Source: an uncultured Clostridia bacterium (GTDB taxonomy: Bacteria; Bacillota; Clostridia; Oscillospirales; Ruminococcaceae). Taken from it: a stretch of DNA of 6,103 nt. The DNA lies in NCBI GenBank assembly GCA_946183095.1, contig CAMHBE010000129.1:1-6103 (forward strand), in the 5' to 3' direction. The position numbers and the translations under genes are program-made. How positions within the stretch are numbered: position 1 is the stretch's first letter; each line of letters begins with the position of its first letter. A model generated the notes under the pieces. The model did not search any database and was not told where the DNA came from. It saw only the letters and a list, made by a program, of their open reading frames with translations. Of this stretch, positions 5,223-6,103 are shown in pieces.

Positions 5223-6103
5223 ATGGCAAACGATAAAATAGTTATAAGGGGCGCAAAAGAGCACAACCTCAAAAATATAGATGTAACTATCCCGCGCGAC
5301 AAGCTCATAGTATTCACGGGGCTGTCCGGGTCGGGGAAATCCTCTCTCGCCTTCGATACGATATACGCGGACGGTCAGCGCCGATATATGGAGAGCCTGT
5401 CTTCTTATGCGCGTATGTTCCTCGGACAGATGGAAAAGCCGAACGTCGAGAGCATCGAGGGCCTTTCCCCCGCGATATCCATTGACCAGAAAACGACATC
5501 CAACAACCCGCGCTCCACAGTCGGCACAGTCACCGAGATATACGACTACCTGCGTCTGCTCTACGCCCGCATCGGTGTTCCGCACTGTCCTGTATGCGGA
5601 CGTGAGATAACCCAGCAGACTATCGACCAGATCGTGGATAAAATAAAGGAACTCGGCGAGGGTACGAAGATACAGGTGCTCGCGCCCATTGCAAGAGGAC
5701 GCAAGGGCGAATACGCGAAAGACCTCGACAATCTGCGCAAGCAGGGTTTTGTCCGCGTGCGCATAGACGGCGAGATGCACGACCTCGACGAACCGCTGAA
5801 GCTCGCAAAGAACATCAAGCACAGCATAGAGGTTGTGGTCGATCGCCTTGTGGTGAAGCCTGATTTCGAGACACGTCTTGCAGACAGTCTGGAGACTGCC
5901 GGCAAACTCACCGACGGTCTTATCTACGTTGACGTTATCGGCGGCGAAGAACTGCATTTCTCGCAGAATTATGCCTGCCCCGAACACAATATAAGCATAG
6001 ACGAGCTCGTTCCGCGTATGTTCTCGTTCAACAATCCCTACGGCGCCTGTCCGAACTGTACGGGTCTCGGAACGTTCCACCGCGTCGATCCGAACCTGAT
6101 AAT
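5223..6103 (+). CDS. uvrA: Excinuclease ABC subunit A (UvrA), N-terminal part (3' end outside window)
   Basis: UvrA is the dimeric ABC-type ATPase that first detects DNA lesions and loads UvrB. The frame is open to the window end, giving 293 of about 940 residues. Seen: [20 protein letters not shown], Walker A GLSGSGKS (33-40), [20 protein letters not shown] (50-69), the [12 protein letters not shown] block and [21 protein letters not shown], a CPVC pair (122-125), the UvrB-interaction/insertion region, and the zinc module CPEH (252-255) with CPNC (276-279) around [12 protein letters not shown]. His255 stands where many UvrA proteins have Cys. The ABC signature and second ATPase domain lie outside. 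ATG 5223 is chosen because AAGGA (5209-5213) is 9 bases upstream; an in-frame ATG at 5214 (MKKM) abuts that site. It begins 41 bases after the TraX-like gene, with no terminator between. Confidence 0.98.
   Translation, partial: MANDKIVIRGAKEHNLKNIDVTIPRDKLIVFTGLSGSGKSSLAFDTIYADGQRRYMESLSSYARMFLGQMEKPNVESIEGLSPAISIDQKTTSNNPRSTVGTVTEIYDYLRLLYARIGVPHCPVCGREITQQTIDQIVDKIKELGEGTKIQVLAPIARGRKGEYAKDLDNLRKQGFVRVRIDGEMHDLDEPLKLAKNIKHSIEVVVDRLVVKPDFETRLADSLETAGKLTDGLIYVDVIGGEELHFSQNYACPEHNISIDELVPRMFSFNNPYGACPNCTGLGTFHRVDPNLI

Noticed and set aside
5145..6080. Long minus-strand open frame (311 codons) opposite uvrA
   Set aside because: It overlaps the certain UvrA coding sequence including Walker A. 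The composition is that of a mirrored coding strand and no family motifs are visible.
1..6103. CRISPR arrays, insertion sequences, integrases or attachment sites
   Set aside because: No regularly spaced repeats, transposase or recombinase motifs, or terminal inverted repeats with target duplications were seen on either strand.

Overview
The window looks like a chromosomal segment of a moderately GC-rich (roughly mid-50s percent by eye) Gram-positive anaerobe, most likely a gut Clostridia/Ruminococcus-like bacterium. This is inferred from the housekeeping proteins, the frequent ATA isoleucine codons in a GC-rich background, strong AAGGAG-type ribosome sites, and a small DUF6508-like protein. 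No 16S or other firm taxonomic marker is present. All supported genes are on the plus strand.

Layout. Positions 1-837 hold the C-terminal half of dihydroxy-acid dehydratase (ilvD), cut by the window start. A small DUF6508-like protein (about 873-1235) follows closely, with a strong hairpin inside its 5' coding part. A 163-base gap then leads to the complete excinuclease subunit gene uvrB (1399-3366). This gap is unusually structured: it has a perfect 10-bp hairpin, then a 12-bp hairpin, and it contains a 17-codon open frame with a good ribosome site. uvrB itself has no visible ribosome site.

Between uvrB and the next gene lie about 205 bases without a credible gene. They are almost filled by four consecutive stem-loops (3393-3541). 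One reads as an intrinsic terminator on the minus strand, and another has exactly the geometry of a tRNA acceptor/T-arm minihelix. Then come an alpha/beta hydrolase (3572-4396) and a multi-pass TraX-family membrane protein (4393-5181), joined by an ATGA stop/start overlap. After 41 bases the excinuclease ATPase gene uvrA begins (5223) and runs off the window.

How the genes work together. UvrA and UvrB load together on DNA lesions in nucleotide excision repair, and their genes often lie side by side in Firmicutes. Here the hydrolase-TraX pair sits between them, apparently as a translationally coupled two-gene cassette in a uvrB-hydrolase-TraX-uvrA run with no plus-strand intrinsic terminator visible. 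ilvD belongs to branched-chain amino acid synthesis and is probably a separate unit. The best candidates for something new are the uvrB leader (short ORF plus hairpin plus missing ribosome site) and the stem-loop cluster after uvrB. The protein genes themselves belong to known families.
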